From Capillidium heterosporum (taxonomy: Eukaryota > Entomophthoromycota > Entomophthoromycetes > Entomophthorales > Capillidiaceae): DNA of 64,000 nucleotides. The translations under genes and the position numbers were made by a program. This document shows, piece after piece, positions 34,897 to 46,438 of the stretch. The stretch is taken from assembly GCA_016630905.1 (NCBI GenBank), contig WBMQ01000011.1, positions 1,547,944-1,611,943 on the forward strand, written 5' to 3'. Positions within the stretch are counted from its first letter, which is position 1, and each line of letters opens with the position of its first letter. The notes under the pieces were generated by a model. The model saw only the letters and a list, made by a program, of their open reading frames with translations, was not told the origin of the DNA and ran no database searches.

Positions 34897-37800
34897 TTAG
34901 CCGATCTTCTTATGCTTCCTCTCATAGTTGAACTTGGCATCGTCACCCTTAGTGTTAGCAATTTCACCAGTAATGGCCCGAATCTTATCCTGATACTCCT
35001 TATCCTTAGCTTTGATATTAGCCAATTTTTCACCAGCCAGGAAGTGGGCATCCTTCTTGAGTTCACGAATGGCGCCCTTAAGTTCACGTTTGTGCAGTCT
35101 TTGCAGCTTGTTCTGCTCGTTACGGACGGGATTGGGGTCGTAGTGGCGGTCAACTGAGTACTCGGCTTCAAACTTGGGTACATACGATTTAATGGCGATA
35201 GGTTTGTGGTTCTGCAGTTGCAGATGCGATCTAGAGGATTGGATCCTAGTACAGAGGTTGGTGATATAGGCTCCTTGATCCTTTAGTAAGGCCTATAAAA
35301 TAGTTTCGTTAGTAACGGGTTTATATGTAGAATTTAGTAAAATTAAAACTACAAAACAAAATGCTATATGAGCGTGATCGAACTTACTTTAAGATCTTTG
35401 GAAAAGTATTCGCTGCTCGACACATTCATCAGAAGTATACCAACCGGCTCAAATAGCTGAGGGAATGCCTGCTGAGGTCCTGATTGTTGAGAGTACATAT
35501 CAGCAAACTTACGTAGCTGACGAAGGCAGGTAACCAATAGGTTTGTTCTAAAGAACTAATGTTAATATGGCACTATGAAAATCTAAACTTACAGGAAGCT
35601 TGGTTTGTAGAAGTAAGAGTCGTCGAAAAGTCGGTTGAGATCGGTAAAAGCCAGCTTGTGGTTTATACCCTTCGCATCTTCTTTGTCGAAAGCTGCCTTT
35701 TTGAAAATCTTTGTAGTCACATTCTTTAAGCTTTCTTTGATTACACTGTTGTCGAGCTGGAATTGATTGTACATCACTCTAAATTGACTGGTTGAAGTTT
35801 TGCTGATGTCCTTAAATTGAGGGACGATGGCGGCTAAGATGGTGAGTAAAGCGTTTACGGCTTCAGGTACAAAACGGTTGGACTGTTGCTTGTATCTAAT
35901 TGAAAAATTAGTTTAAATCCTATATAAAAATACCTCATAGAATAAGCCGGAGATGAAGAGAGCTCGTGCCAAGCATCTGGGGGAGATGATGGGGGATTGG
36001 AGTAAAGCTTGACCCATAAAGAGCTGTAGGGGAGATATGACAGCGTGGTGGTAATCAGAAGTCGAGAATAGCTTTGTAAAGTAAGTGAATACGAGCAGCT
36101 GGCCAGACGACGGATATTCGGAAGGCGGTCCGTTGATAGGATCTACCGAAGCTAGTTCTTCTTTGAACTGGGTGTGGACATCCGTTATAAAGAGGATCGC
36201 TGCACGTGAGATGGCATCGGGAATCTGCTGTGCCAGATCGTTGATAGCTTGGCAGTAAACGTCAAATGTCTCAGCGATCGATTCACCTTGCTTCAAGTTG
36301 TCGCCTGCAAATGCCACGTAGGTCAATAGCACATGCATAAAGACTTCCAACTTGGCTTTATTGTCGGCTGCCAGCTTGATATGGTACAAGGTCTTGACAC
36401 GCTTTAGGATTATCAAGTGGTCAGATACGGTTCTACCCTTGACCAGTTCCAAGTAAGCATCGAATGTCTGAGGGATTGGGAAGGTGTATGGGATTTCCTT
36501 GGATGCACTGATAGCCTTGGCCGCAAGCTCTTCGGCGTGCTTCCTAGAAAGCTTCTTTAAGGAAATTGAAGAAGCACTTTTGGTATATGCGTCCTCCAAA
36601 TCCGATCCATCTTCTTCATCCTCATCGTCATTTTCATCACTTTCTCCACTATAGTCATCCTCATCCTCATCGTCATTTTCGTCATCGTCGTCTTCATCTT
36701 CATCATCGGTATTTTCTTCCATACCACTAAATTCGTCCTCCCCCTCGGCATCCATTTTAGCTGATGGGTCGATTACACGAACTTTTACTCCCTCCCCGAG
36801 TCCAAAGTTGACATTGGGATCTGTTTCTTCAAAATCATCTCCCAGGTCGTCACCTTCAGATACACGCTTTGCCTTTTTACGGTGTTTCTGTCTCGAACCA
36901 CTTTCCTCATCATCAGTGTCGGAATCCTCGCCTTTCATACGACGAAGCCTATGTCTCTAAAGGATAAGCAAGTAAATATATAGGGTTTGTTACTTCAGCT
37001 TTTTCGAGTGATTCCTTCTCTTCCATAGCAATCTCCTCTTCAGTTTTAAGTCGGTCGGTCGCTTGAGCTTTCTTCTCAAAAGTCATCTCGCGGACGAATT
37101 GATCGTAGTCATCTTCAAGCTTCTCATCCTCCTTTTTGGGTGCAACCGTTTTCTATTTGGATTAGTAAAGCAATTGCAAACTAAAGTACCTGGAAAAGAC
37201 TGTTCTGGGAAGCAAGTGGTTTACGCACTGGTAAATTAGGGTTGGTTTCCGAGTTGAAGAGGAGCGACTTCAACTCATCGAGCTCACCATCCAACTCCCT
37301 ACGCATATCTTCATCATCCTCTTTATTTTTTTGGCGTTCGTACTAAAAATTGAGTAAGGGACTCATATATAAAGTACCTTGTGCATCTTGCTCTTTGCAA
37401 TGACTTCTTTCATAATTTCGTGCTTAGACTTGGTTCTAGTAGGATCCTAAAAACGTTAGAAAGGAAGGTTGCAGGGATTACTTGATCGTTGGGCTCAAAA
37501 CCACCGAAATGGGAGTATCTAACTGTATCCTTATCTATAGTACCACCTTCTTCATCATCGGAGAGCACGGGGTCAGCGAACTCATCAATGTTTGCTAACG
37601 ACTGTCCAAAATGGGTCAACTGGTCGTTGTCATCGTCTAAATTGAAGATGGCACCACCGCGTGCTTTTTTCTATGAAAATTAGTCCCTATTCAATTTAAT
37701 TCAAATACCTGTTTTTCTCGAGTAAACCTCTCCAACATCTTTTCCTCTGGGGTCAACGTAGTGTCATTTTCACCGAAACGCCTATCAATGATCGTACCGG

Positions 37801-38201
37801 TACGGTTTTTGTTTTGGTACTCAACGAGAAGTGTTTTTTTACGCTATTGAATCATTAGCTTTTAATCCATAACGAATACTCACATTGTCTATACCAATCT
37901 GTTTGGATAAAGTTGGTCGACCTGAGACACCTTTGACAGTTCTGCCAATAATCTCGTGCTTCTTCTTTGATGTTTTAATTTCGAATGGGTTGAAGGCATC
38001 CTTTATGGCGTTGAGTTTCTCTTTCCTATCGTCCTTACTGCCATCTGCTGCCAGCTTGCCCTGTCTCTTCTTCTTGCTCAAGGAACCTTTGTTGTTCTTA
38101 CCTCCTGGTCCAATGAATCCTGCTTCTTTCAAACTAGATTTGAGCTTCTTGAGAGCTGAAACCTTACTCTTGTTGCTGGATGGTTCTTTTGTTCTCACCA
38201 T
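34897..38201 (-). CDS. NOP14: Nucleolar protein NOP14 (U3 snoRNP/SSU processome component)
   Basis: Needed for early 18S rRNA processing and 40S subunit assembly in the nucleolus. ATG at 38199-38201, stop TAA at 34897-34899; about nine introns of 36-100 bases leave some 950 residues (yeast 810, human 857). The N-terminus has the family's NAIKDAFNPFEIKTSKKKH, GRPTLSKQIGIDNRKKTLL and RTGTIIDRRFGENDTTLTPE. A segment HFGQSLANIDEFADPVLSDD follows, then a long run of Asp/Glu (36,600-36,750). The helical repeat half includes GKVLLF-type and YEQQSNRFVPEAVNALL, and the end has YDPNPVRNEQNKLQRLHKRE and KGAIRELKKDAHFLA. The exon after about 35,920 needs an ACAAG acceptor to stay in frame. Confidence 0.93.
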
Positions 38202-38836
38202 CGTTCCTCTACAACTCTAAAGCTTTGGGTGAAAGGTTGGCTTTTCTGATCAATTTTTTTGAGAATTTATCTGGTGAGTTTGATTGGAGCTAAATTTAGA
38301 GAATTTGCACGGAAAATTTTTTAGACTTGAAACTGGAAAGGGAAAATATTGTGAAAAGACTACAGTTGAGCTTCTCACGACTTTTCGTACCATGGCATTA
38401 GATTTCAATACTAAATAGTAGTTTTTACTATCTAGAAAATATTTGTACCACTGATGTTTGTGTCTAAGTGATGTTGTAAATTTCGCTATAGGGATTTATG
38501 AATATGACTAACATTGGACAGAGGTACAGGGATCTAAAATCAAAACTATTAGCTATCTACTTATAACAAAAATGCTTTCTGTCTTATGTATCCAACTTTT
38601 AGATGTTATGCTTGATCTTTTGTAATATGAAAACTATATATCTTAAATATACCATCTGAAATATATTAAAAACCATGCTAACATTTTAATAACATTTGTT
38701 TGCTTTTAAAGAACTACGGCCAGTCATGTTAAACAACATATATATACTACATTTAGACAATTTATTACAATGCACAGTATAGAAAGCAAAGCGCCAAAGC
38801 TGCACCATATCGATAATGTAAAGTCATTACATCATT
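38202..38836. other. Intergenic spacer (NOP14 promoter)
   Basis: 635 bases between two minus-strand genes, containing the NOP14 promoter and the 3' UTR of the channel gene. AT-rich; nothing else is seen. Confidence 0.5.
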
Positions 38837-41078
38837 TTACTGAGCAGTCTGGAAAGTTGGCGAGTGGGATCTAGTAGGTGACCTATGAGGGGTGGTAGCC
38901 CCCGTTTGATAACTATGGGAAAGGTAGGGAGGTGGATTCAAGTGCTCCACGCGCTGGACCAACAAAGAATATCTCATGCCCAGATCTCTAAAGATTTCGC
39001 GCAAAGCAATCATAAACCTGGTCTTGCGAGCCCATCTACGTCCACCATCTTGCCAATTGGCTTTATGTTCCAACCAGATGAAGAACTTGAGCTTGTTGGA
39101 ATCTACAATCTCCGTTAAAGCCAACAGTGGATCGGCGTGGAACTCTCTAGACTCCTCGTCGATGAGGTACCGGTTCAACCGTTCCTTCATGGCGATGATC
39201 TTCTCCTTGGGGGTGTCAAAGTCGATCTGGAATTCTAGATATACCAATTAGAATTTTACAATCAAAGTATGTTTACCTATGGACTCAGCTTGGTTACTGG
39301 AGCGTCTAATGTTGTAGATAATCTTCTTGATGAGAATGGTGTGGGGAATGTAGGCGATCTGCCCGTTAGTGTGGCAGAACTTGGAACCGAGGAGTCCAAC
39401 CTTTTGGACGACAAAGTTGTCGGCGTCAATGTACACGCGGTCTCCAGCAGTCGTAGGGATGCTAAAATTGGTTAGAGCATTGCAAGTACAAGTAGTTACC
39501 ATAACAAAGAGGAAAATGATCGATTCGAACAGCTGTTTGGCCATATCACCGAATATGAACGATAAACCTAGGAAGAACGTACCGAACGGTATCAAAGTCC
39601 CGTAGAGGTTCGTCCCGAATACCAAGGCACATACGAATAGAGTGATCACCAAGAAAATGATGATGAGGATGTAATCGAGCTTTCCAACCGCTTGACTGGT
39701 GTCTCTGAGAGCAACCGTAAGGTCCTTACGCTCCTTATAAATGTGGCTAATTTGGTCGCGCATTTCTCTTTTCGATATATCACCGTTCCCAGTCCTTGTC
39801 AAAGAGATCAAACGCCTTTTGAGCGTCTTCAATCGTTGGGAAGAAGGGGATTATGTCTTCAACAACCAAGTTACGCTTTCGATTTTGCAGGGAGCTGAAG
39901 ATCTTGGCAGCCAGCTTCCTGGCTTCAGCTTTGGAATGCAAATCGACGTCGTCTTCGTAGCGTCCTTCGAAGACCGATTTGTTGATGTTCTGGTAGATTT
40001 GCTTGGAAGGTTGACCTTGGGCACCCGCACGGATCGGCTTAGGGAACGAGTATTGGGTCCCCGAAGGTGTGTGCACTATTTCCTTGGGCATTTTAGTTAC
40101 GTTCTTGACACTGAATGAGGAGTCTTGTGTCGTATGATAGCTTGGGAGGGGACCAGTTACTTTCTTGCTCCCAGCCTGGGAATCAGCCTTACGTCTAGCT
40201 TTATTTAATCGATCCAAAACTATATATGCGTTAGCAACATCCTTCAAGTTAAATTACCATAAGTTGCATAGGCGGCTTCATCGAGTCGTTGGCGGTAAGC
40301 CGTCCTATGGAACCTAACTGCTATAAGCTGTATAAAGACTTTTTCGAGGGAAATGATAAGCGTTCCAAGGAAGATGCACAGTATAACTCTAAACATGATG
40401 ACGTCCCATTCCTGTTTTTGTGGATCTCGCCACTCCCGATAGGCTTTGTTGAAGTTTACACACCAAAGGGCAAAGGCAATGCTGGTAGAAAGTACAACTT
40501 TGATGGTAGTTGTAAGGGCTAAATAGAACTAATTCACTTAGACAATGAATAGGTACAATATGGTACCTCTAGATACTGCTTAACAAGTTCCGTCTTCCCA
40601 GCGTCCACAAACCTAGTTAAATACAAAACAAGGCGAGGAATAAAGCTGACTATAAGGGATATGAAAGTCGTTATAACGACCATACCGGTGGCCCAAGAAA
40701 AGATTCTTACAACGTCGTAGTATATGCCTTTTTCCTTGGCTGGATCGATATTCCTAAAAATAACATCTACAAACTTCAAGTCTTCGACGTAGACGATAAC
40801 TACGACTGGAATAGCCATAGCTATGCCGCCTAATAGCATAATCAAAAGGTGCTTCATCAAATAGGGCCACCATGGGACGACTTTGCTAGCTTCCAAATCC
40901 TCTAACTCTTCGTACTCGTCGTCTGAGTTTTCTGGACTGGCTACTTCTGAGATATCGAGCATCTCCATAATAGTGTCATCTAAATACAAAGCGTTGGTAT
41001 CGTATAAATATTGGTGAAAGTACCTCGGTTTCCAGTGAGTTTGGATCTCTCATCGGGGGTTGGACTTCTGGAAGACAT
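38837..41078 (-). CDS. MscS-type mechanosensitive channel with EF-hand (Msy1/2-like), two one-base frame breaks
   Basis: A fungal MscS-like channel; S. pombe Msy1/Msy2 sit in the ER and shape Ca2+ release under hypo-osmotic shock. About 680 residues from ATG at 41076-41078, with short introns. After an acidic N-terminus come membrane spans (LLIMLLGGIAMAIPVVVIVY, VVITTFISLIVSFIPRLVLY, VILCIFLGTLIISLEKVF), then the VQLISVNFHRTA-type motif (IQLIAVRFHRTAY), the EF-hand, and the pore/beta domain (GTLIPFGTFFLGLSFIFGD). The C-terminus is Ser/Thr/Pro-rich. Two single-base excesses break the frame within exons: at about 39,791 inside the EF-hand loop (FDLFDKD, then out of phase GNGDISKREM) and at about 39,449 in HPYD, then AGDRVYIDADN. 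All other junctions splice in frame, so the gene is otherwise complete. Confidence 0.88.
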
Positions 41079-43202
41079 CTTGGGCTGATCTATCTACAAT
41101 ATTTTTCTGTAATGTCGCTTGTAAAGAAATCTTGTCATTTCACTCCGTCCCTTTTAAACTTTTTGATTATGCACGATTATTTTTAGCAAGCATCGCAATC
41201 AGAATAAAAAGTTTCAAGGGCAACCAGTTACATCATAAAGTGCCCCTCTAAATATTTATAGTATAAGTTGACCAAGTATACCTGGGAATTTTTGCTTTAT
41301 ACGTAGCATTACGTTGTTGGATGTGAGTATAAGGGTTAGTCAGGCTAACAAAGCTAACCGTTAGCTGGGATGAAGAGGTGCGGGAAGCTTTGGTGGCTCC
41401 ACTTGCATCTAAAATTATCGATGCTTGGGAGATGAAAGGCTGAGCTATCCAAATATTGTGCCTTTTTAATTAACACAAGCCAATATATATTTTTATACGT
41501 AAACTTGTAAGCAAAGCTATTTATTTGAAAGTATACTGTGGTTTCAAAAGGCTATAAATATTGCCGATTCGTTCGAAATAATAGACTCTGTTTGGAGACA
41601 ATTGTTTAAATATAAGCATATAAGTTTCCACCACATTACTCTTTTAATCCCGAACAGATCATCATGCCAAATAAATTTACTGATAGATGCGAAACTTTGC
41701 AATAATTAGCAAAGTCTATAAACAGTTCCCCACCCAAAATAATTCCTAATTTAGAGAATTATGGATGGCAAAGTTTACCAGCCGCTTTGAAGCAAGCCCT
41801 TCAAATAGAAAGGAAATCCGTCAATATAAAGAAAGATGGCTTATTTGTAGCAGTGGAGCCTTACAAGTTCTTGGCAAAACGTACATGTTAGCATAGAATG
41901 TCGAAACGTAATAGAATAGTTGGACGAGCTTATGGAGCGGTTGTAATGAAATCAGTAGACATTTGGATGGTTGAGTGGTATCATAAAGTACTTTTTGACA
42001 GCAGTTAGTCTGTAATGCTTTTAAGCTTAGTAAATGCTTTCACTATGTCAGTAGATGTTAGGTAGTTTAATTGTATTAAGGGTTGCCTATAAATGCTGCA
42101 AGTATACCACAAATATTTTAGATGGGCCTACAAGTAGTTTGAGTTGGAGAAACTTTATAAGCTTATAAATTCGTTCAAAAGTTAGCTAAATACTAGAGCT
42201 TAGCAAAAACACATCGATAATTTATATTTATACAAAGGATTGGTAGCTTTAGTTGCTAGGTACAGTATCTGATAAAAGATATATATGGAAGTTTTAAGAT
42301 CTTTATTAGTTTAGAGGGTATAGAGAGTAGATTGTAGTGTAGAAACATCGATCACCAGTAGAGCTCATGGACAGCAGCACTTTATTGGATTGTCGACATT
42401 CTATCCAAAGGGGTATCTGCATTAGTTTGAGGACATCCTAATAATCCGTATTGAGTTGTGTAAATTTATAACTAGTTGCACCTTCTGGAATGAATCTTTT
42501 AAAACTACCAATAGTGAGCTGGACTTGCAGCATTTAATTTGGCTAGGTAAGCCCTTACCTGGCACATACATTTGCATTTGATTCAGTTACATTCTAGACT
42601 GAGCGTACGCTCTGCCAATTACAGTCAGTTATTTTTGCAAAAGTGACAATCTATCGGTGCACAACTTTTCATTTTGTTGGACGAGTCCACAGCCAACATA
42701 GTGGCTTCTAAGTTCTAAAGGCCTATATTAGACTCAGGATTCGAATCTGCAGTTTTTTCTGGTAGCCAGGTGAATCGCCACTACACTTTGTATCCTAATG
42801 ATTAATAAGACATGTTGAATACTTGTGTATATATAGAATCCCGTTATCCCAAGTCGAATGGATTCAAGGATCAAAGAATGCCAGCATTGAGGATTTTGCT
42901 AGTCTAATTTGCAAGTGTAGACGTTTCAACACTTTAAGCAGTATTTGCAGCCAGCCTATCAAGTTTGAAGATTTATGCCATTTCGAAGATCAGAATACAT
43001 CCAATGGCTGTTAATTATAGATTCTGTAGGCACAAACTATTGGACACTGCTTTTCTATTGACCAACAGAGATGTCTTGCATTCTTTGGAATTACGCTAAC
43101 TACACCCGTCTCATTGGCTACCTAGAATAGCCTAAAAGCTCAATCCCATAAAAGCATCACCTGAAGCCAGGCCAAGTCTTTTTATAACAGTACAGGAACA
43201 AG
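41079..43202. other. Intergenic region with one interrupted small ORF
   Basis: 2.1 kb between divergent genes, containing the promoters of the channel gene and lumazine synthase. One coding-like but interrupted frame at 41664-41892 is listed separately. A 63-codon frame at 42823-43014 starts at a non-ATG codon and is not supported. A tRNA-like stretch near 42,730-42,800 fails on close reading. Confidence 0.45.
41664..41892 (+). pseudogene. Small coding-like frame with an in-frame TAA
   Basis: ATG at 41664 begins MPNKFTDRCETLQ, meets TAA at 41703-41705, and continues in the same frame for about 60 codons, including PPKIIPNLENYGWQSLPAAL and VNIKKDGLFVAVEPYKFLAK, to TAG near 41,892. The balanced composition of the second part and the lack of other stops look coding rather than random for this AT-rich spacer. 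No GT donor in the first 39 bases allows a simple intron around the TAA. It may be a decayed gene, the last exon of a gene with an unseen first exon, or a readthrough ORF. No family is recognised. Confidence 0.3.
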
Positions 43203-43775
43203 ATGGGAGAAAAGAACATCAAAGGTTTAAGTGAGAGCAAGGTCGAACTCGACGGTTCCGACTTGCGGGTCTTGATCGTACACGCACGCTGGAACAAGGA
43301 GATTATCGACCCCTTGGTCGAAGGCGCCGTAAAGTCGTTGAAGGCATCAAAGGTCCAAGAAGACAACATAGTCATCAAAGCAGTTTCGGGATCCTACGAG
43401 TTACCGTTTGCCGCCAAAAGACTTATCGAACAGAGCCACCAAGGTGGCAAGACTGGATTAGATCTACTAGCCTTATCCCCACCTTCAAGCGCTAAAGGTT
43501 CATCTAGCGATAGACCGTTCGACGCCGTCATCTGCATTGGTGTTTTAATTAAAGGTTCAACTATGCATTTCGAGTACATCTGTGAAGCGGTAAGTCAAGG
43601 TCTGATGAAGGTCGGTTTGGAATCCAACACCCCCGTTATCTTTGGCGTTTTGACCTGTCTTACTGAAGAGCAAGCGTTCTTGAGAGCTGGTGTTTCTCAA
43701 AACGGCCAGGAAGGTCACAATCATGGAGAAGATTGGGGTACTGCCGCTGTTGAGATGGCCTTGTTGAAAATATAA
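43203..43775 (+). CDS. RIB4: 6,7-dimethyl-8-ribityllumazine synthase
   Basis: Condenses 5-amino-6-ribitylamino-uracil with dihydroxybutanone phosphate to make lumazine, the penultimate step of riboflavin synthesis. A single exon of 190 residues. The N-terminal substrate region is RVLIVHARWNKEIIDPLVEGA; SGSYELPFAAKRL holds the conserved Ser-Glu-Leu-Pro segment; IGVLIKGSTMHFEYICEAVS carries the catalytic His/Phe region and phosphate contacts; PVIFGVLTCLTEEQAFLRAG and GEDWGTAAVEMAL close the fold. An insert rich in Ser/Pro (LLALSPPSSAKGSSSD) lies before FDAVICIG, as in several fungal enzymes. The pathway is absent from animals, which supports a fungal host. It converges with USB1 129 bases away. 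Confidence 0.95.
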   Translation: MGEKNIKGLSESKVELDGSDLRVLIVHARWNKEIIDPLVEGAVKSLKASKVQEDNIVIKAVSGSYELPFAAKRLIEQSHQGGKTGLDLLALSPPSSAKGSSSDRPFDAVICIGVLIKGSTMHFEYICEAVSQGLMKVGLESNTPVIFGVLTCLTEEQAFLRAGVSQNGQEGHNHGEDWGTAAVEMALLKI

Positions 43776-43904
43776 GTGAATATTAAAATTAGGAAGGATC
43801 TAGACATAAACCATTATACTGAAGTGGTAAATTTCTTTTAACTGCATATGTTTTGAAATTATATACCAAATCTGGTTACATTTATTGAAGTTCTATCGTG
43901 TAAT

Positions 43905-44846
43905 TCAAATTGCCGGCTTTACAATGGATTTGACTTGTGTAGCACTGCAAATCGTATTCTTGGCAAGTATCTTTTAAAAACTCGACACTTTTTTCATCTA
44001 TTTCTTGCGGAGGTGCTGTCCAAAGCAACGAGGTATGAAAGTGAGGCGGCTAAAAATTAGAAAAGATCAATTAAACAAACTACTTCGTAGTATAATGGCT
44101 GTTGCAACTGCTCCAAAACTAAGTCGACGCGCTTCAAGATGGCTTTCAGTTGGAAGGAGCCACTTGGTGGAATAGTCTCCAAACTTAAAAAAGATCTCGT
44201 ACGTTCCTCGTTATAAAAGTAGACCAAGTCTCCAAAATGTAAAGGGAAACTAAATTTTCAACATAAAGTTCTAAAAACGTACCTTTTACAGCTCGATAGC
44301 TGGGTTCGAAGCTTGGAAACTAGTTTATCGATTTGAGACCATCTCAGGTAGAAAGTTCTTGACAGTGAAAGGGTTAAGGTAGGCGTATTTAAGTCACGAA
44401 AGTAACATTCAGTTAAGTCTAAATCTATCTCCTTAGCTTTGCCTTTAATATCCTCTATATAGTTGACCAATTCCTTAGGCACTGGAACTAAGCATTTTAG
44501 TATAGTACTTTTAAAAAGGTTACTTTGAATGTAAACAAAAGTTGCCCATTTCCCATCGACGTGGTCTACATTTCGAACCTTGTTTGCTTGCTTGTCATCT
44601 ATTGCAACTTGGGAGGCTTGGAGTGTTAGTTGTATTGCTTCCTTTGAGTTACTTTTCTGCTTTTTTGAAATTATTGATTGTGGTAAAGGTGGCATATTCT
44701 TAATTTTTGCCGGGGTTTCTATTATTTGTTCTTCTGTTATATAAAATGTAAGCTGTTTAGGCATATTTTAAACTAAATTAATAAATAAGGTTACCTTCAT
44801 CTGAAAAGTCGTAGTCAACTAGTTTTTCCATCTGTATTGTTTGCAT
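43905..44846 (-). CDS. USB1: U6 snRNA phosphodiesterase USB1-like protein, first catalytic His replaced
   Basis: USB1 is a nuclear 3'-5' exonuclease that trims the U6 snRNA tail and leaves a terminal phosphate. About 260 residues from MQTIQMEKLVDYDFSDE (an inner Met at 44829-44831 is also possible), with introns after SDE, CKS and YYE. Family blocks: KVRNVDHVDGKWATFVYIQ, LSLSRTFYLRWSQIDKLV, VYFYNEERTRSFLSLE, VDLVLEQLQQPLYYE, PPHFHTSLLW. The family has two HxS/T catalytic motifs. The second is intact (HTS in FHTSLLW). In the first the expected His of HxSLS is Thr: PTLTLSLSRTF, codon ACC at 44372-44374. That would be expected to damage the 2H catalytic site, unless it is a sequence error. Confidence 0.88.
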
Positions 44847-45776
44847 CCGAATAGAAAGATAAAATTTGAAAGCTTGTTCAAATATCAAAAGCCAATATTT
44901 TTGATTTCAATAAATTCTTTCAACGTCACCATATCTTCCAATAGTTGACTTATAAGGGCTTGATAAGGTTGAAAAGCCAACCACCTAGCGACGGGCTTAC
45001 AGATAGAGAAGCTGTTTCGCTATCATCTCGTCCAAGTGAACCAAGCATAGTGAAATTAAAGCTTTAGTGGACTAATTGTAGATAATATCTATTAAAAGAG
45101 GCACAGTTTGAAAGATACAAGTAAAATATGCCAAAAAGGGTAAGCTAAAAACAAGTAGCAGTATATATACCAATATAAAAGTGGAAATTTCCAAGAATTC
45201 TCTAAATAATTAAACATAGACGCTGCTAATATTGCTCGTGAGAATATGATAAATATGTATAAAATCATGGCAATAATTTAATCAACATATAAAAGCCATT
45301 GGCCTTTTCTTTTTTCATAGCATTTGTAGTTCTGAAGGCTACAAAAAGGGATAGCTGACTATCCCAAATTAACTACAACTTTTATTGAGTTATAAATTAA
45401 ATAGAAGGCATGTTTTAAATACAAGGTAGTTTTAAATTTGAATACTTGTAGCTAATCCACCAGAATTGGAAAAGGCGCTATTGAGTACTCTTAAACCCTC
45501 CTTATGCTAATTAAATAGGAAAACAAGCTTTAGTAGATTAATATATATGAATGCTGGCATATAGCTTATTTAAAAGATACTAAAAAGTATTGTATTGGCT
45601 ATCTTTTTCCTTTCTAAAAGTTAAACTTCAATTAGTAGCTTGATTAAAAATATTTGTTACCTACTAGTTTATTCACAAAAGTAAATGTCGTTTCTATAAC
45701 AACATTTCAAATAGAATAGACTCATACCAAAAGAAATCTCAATATCATACTAAAGAATATCTTGCCAATTCCCAAA
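44847..45776. other. Intergenic AT-rich spacer
   Basis: 930 bases between two minus-strand genes; it should hold the USB1 promoter and the parvulin 3' UTR. No gene or repeat is supported. Confidence 0.5.
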
Positions 45777-46315
45777 TTATTTACGGTCCTCAACCATAAT
45801 AATGTGATATCCAAACTTAGTCTTTACAGGAGGATCGGTGACAATTGGGTTATCGGTTGTTGAGGGAGTCAAGGCGAATGCAGCATCCTGGAACGGCCCA
45901 ACCATACCTCCTCGGTTCATCCATCCCAAATTCCCGCCTGTTTTAGCTTTATCTAAACAAATACATAAGAAAGCCAAAAATAAAACAATTAGATTACCTT
46001 CCGAGTATTGCTCAGCAACCTTGAATTTAAAAATACTTTAGTAAAATATAGATTGAAGGTATTGAATTACCTTTATAAAACTTTGACGCTCTTCCTTAAT
46101 TTTCGCCATAGCTTCCATTATCTATGAAAGTTAGAAGCATCCCTTATAGATTTACCTTGGAATGTTTCTCACATAGGATATGGCGGACCTAGATATAAAA
46201 CAATTAAAGTAGCACTAAATTTGTTTACCTTGACACTCATGGCTGACTTAAGCTTGACAGGTTCATCCTTCGTCGTCCCTTTGTTGTTGCTACTTCCTCC
46301 TTTCGATTTACCCAT
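45777..46315 (-). CDS. Parvulin-type peptidyl-prolyl isomerase (PIN4/Par14 family)
   Basis: Isomerises X-Pro bonds; Par14 works in the nucleus and nucleolus and has been linked to ribosome biogenesis and DNA binding. About 125 residues, from ATG at 46313-46315, over five exons separated by introns of 35-50 bases, one with a TTCAAG acceptor. The N-terminus [19 protein letters not shown] is the basic Gly/Ser/Lys tail typical of Par14. The catalytic domain reads [69 protein letters not shown]. There is no WW domain, which separates it from Pin1/Ess1. Divergent from the synthetase gene with only 123 bases between starts. Confidence 0.94.
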
Positions 46316-46438
46316 TTGCAAAGTCTACAAAAATCAAGCCAAAATGAAAATTGCAGGCACCAGTAAAACAAATGCTCGATTTGCTTTGATGACATAAACT
46401 TTGAGAGTTGAGATTCTTTACTTTTATCACAAGAATCA
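46316..46438. promoter_or_regulatory. Short bidirectional promoter (parvulin / acyl-CoA synthetase)
   Basis: Only 123 bases separate the two divergent starts, so the promoters must overlap and the genes may be co-regulated. No individual element can be named with confidence. Confidence 0.5.

Noticed and set aside
42720-42805. tRNA-like sequence on the minus strand (GTGTAGTGG and GATTCGAATCC)
   Set aside because: An acceptor-like pairing (TTAGGAT/AGTCTAA) can be drawn, but the T stem has several mismatches, including position 53-61, and no proper anticodon arm forms. At most it is a decayed tRNA relic.
42823-43014. 63-codon frame before lumazine synthase
   Set aside because: It starts at a TTG rather than ATG and shows no family features or splice partner.
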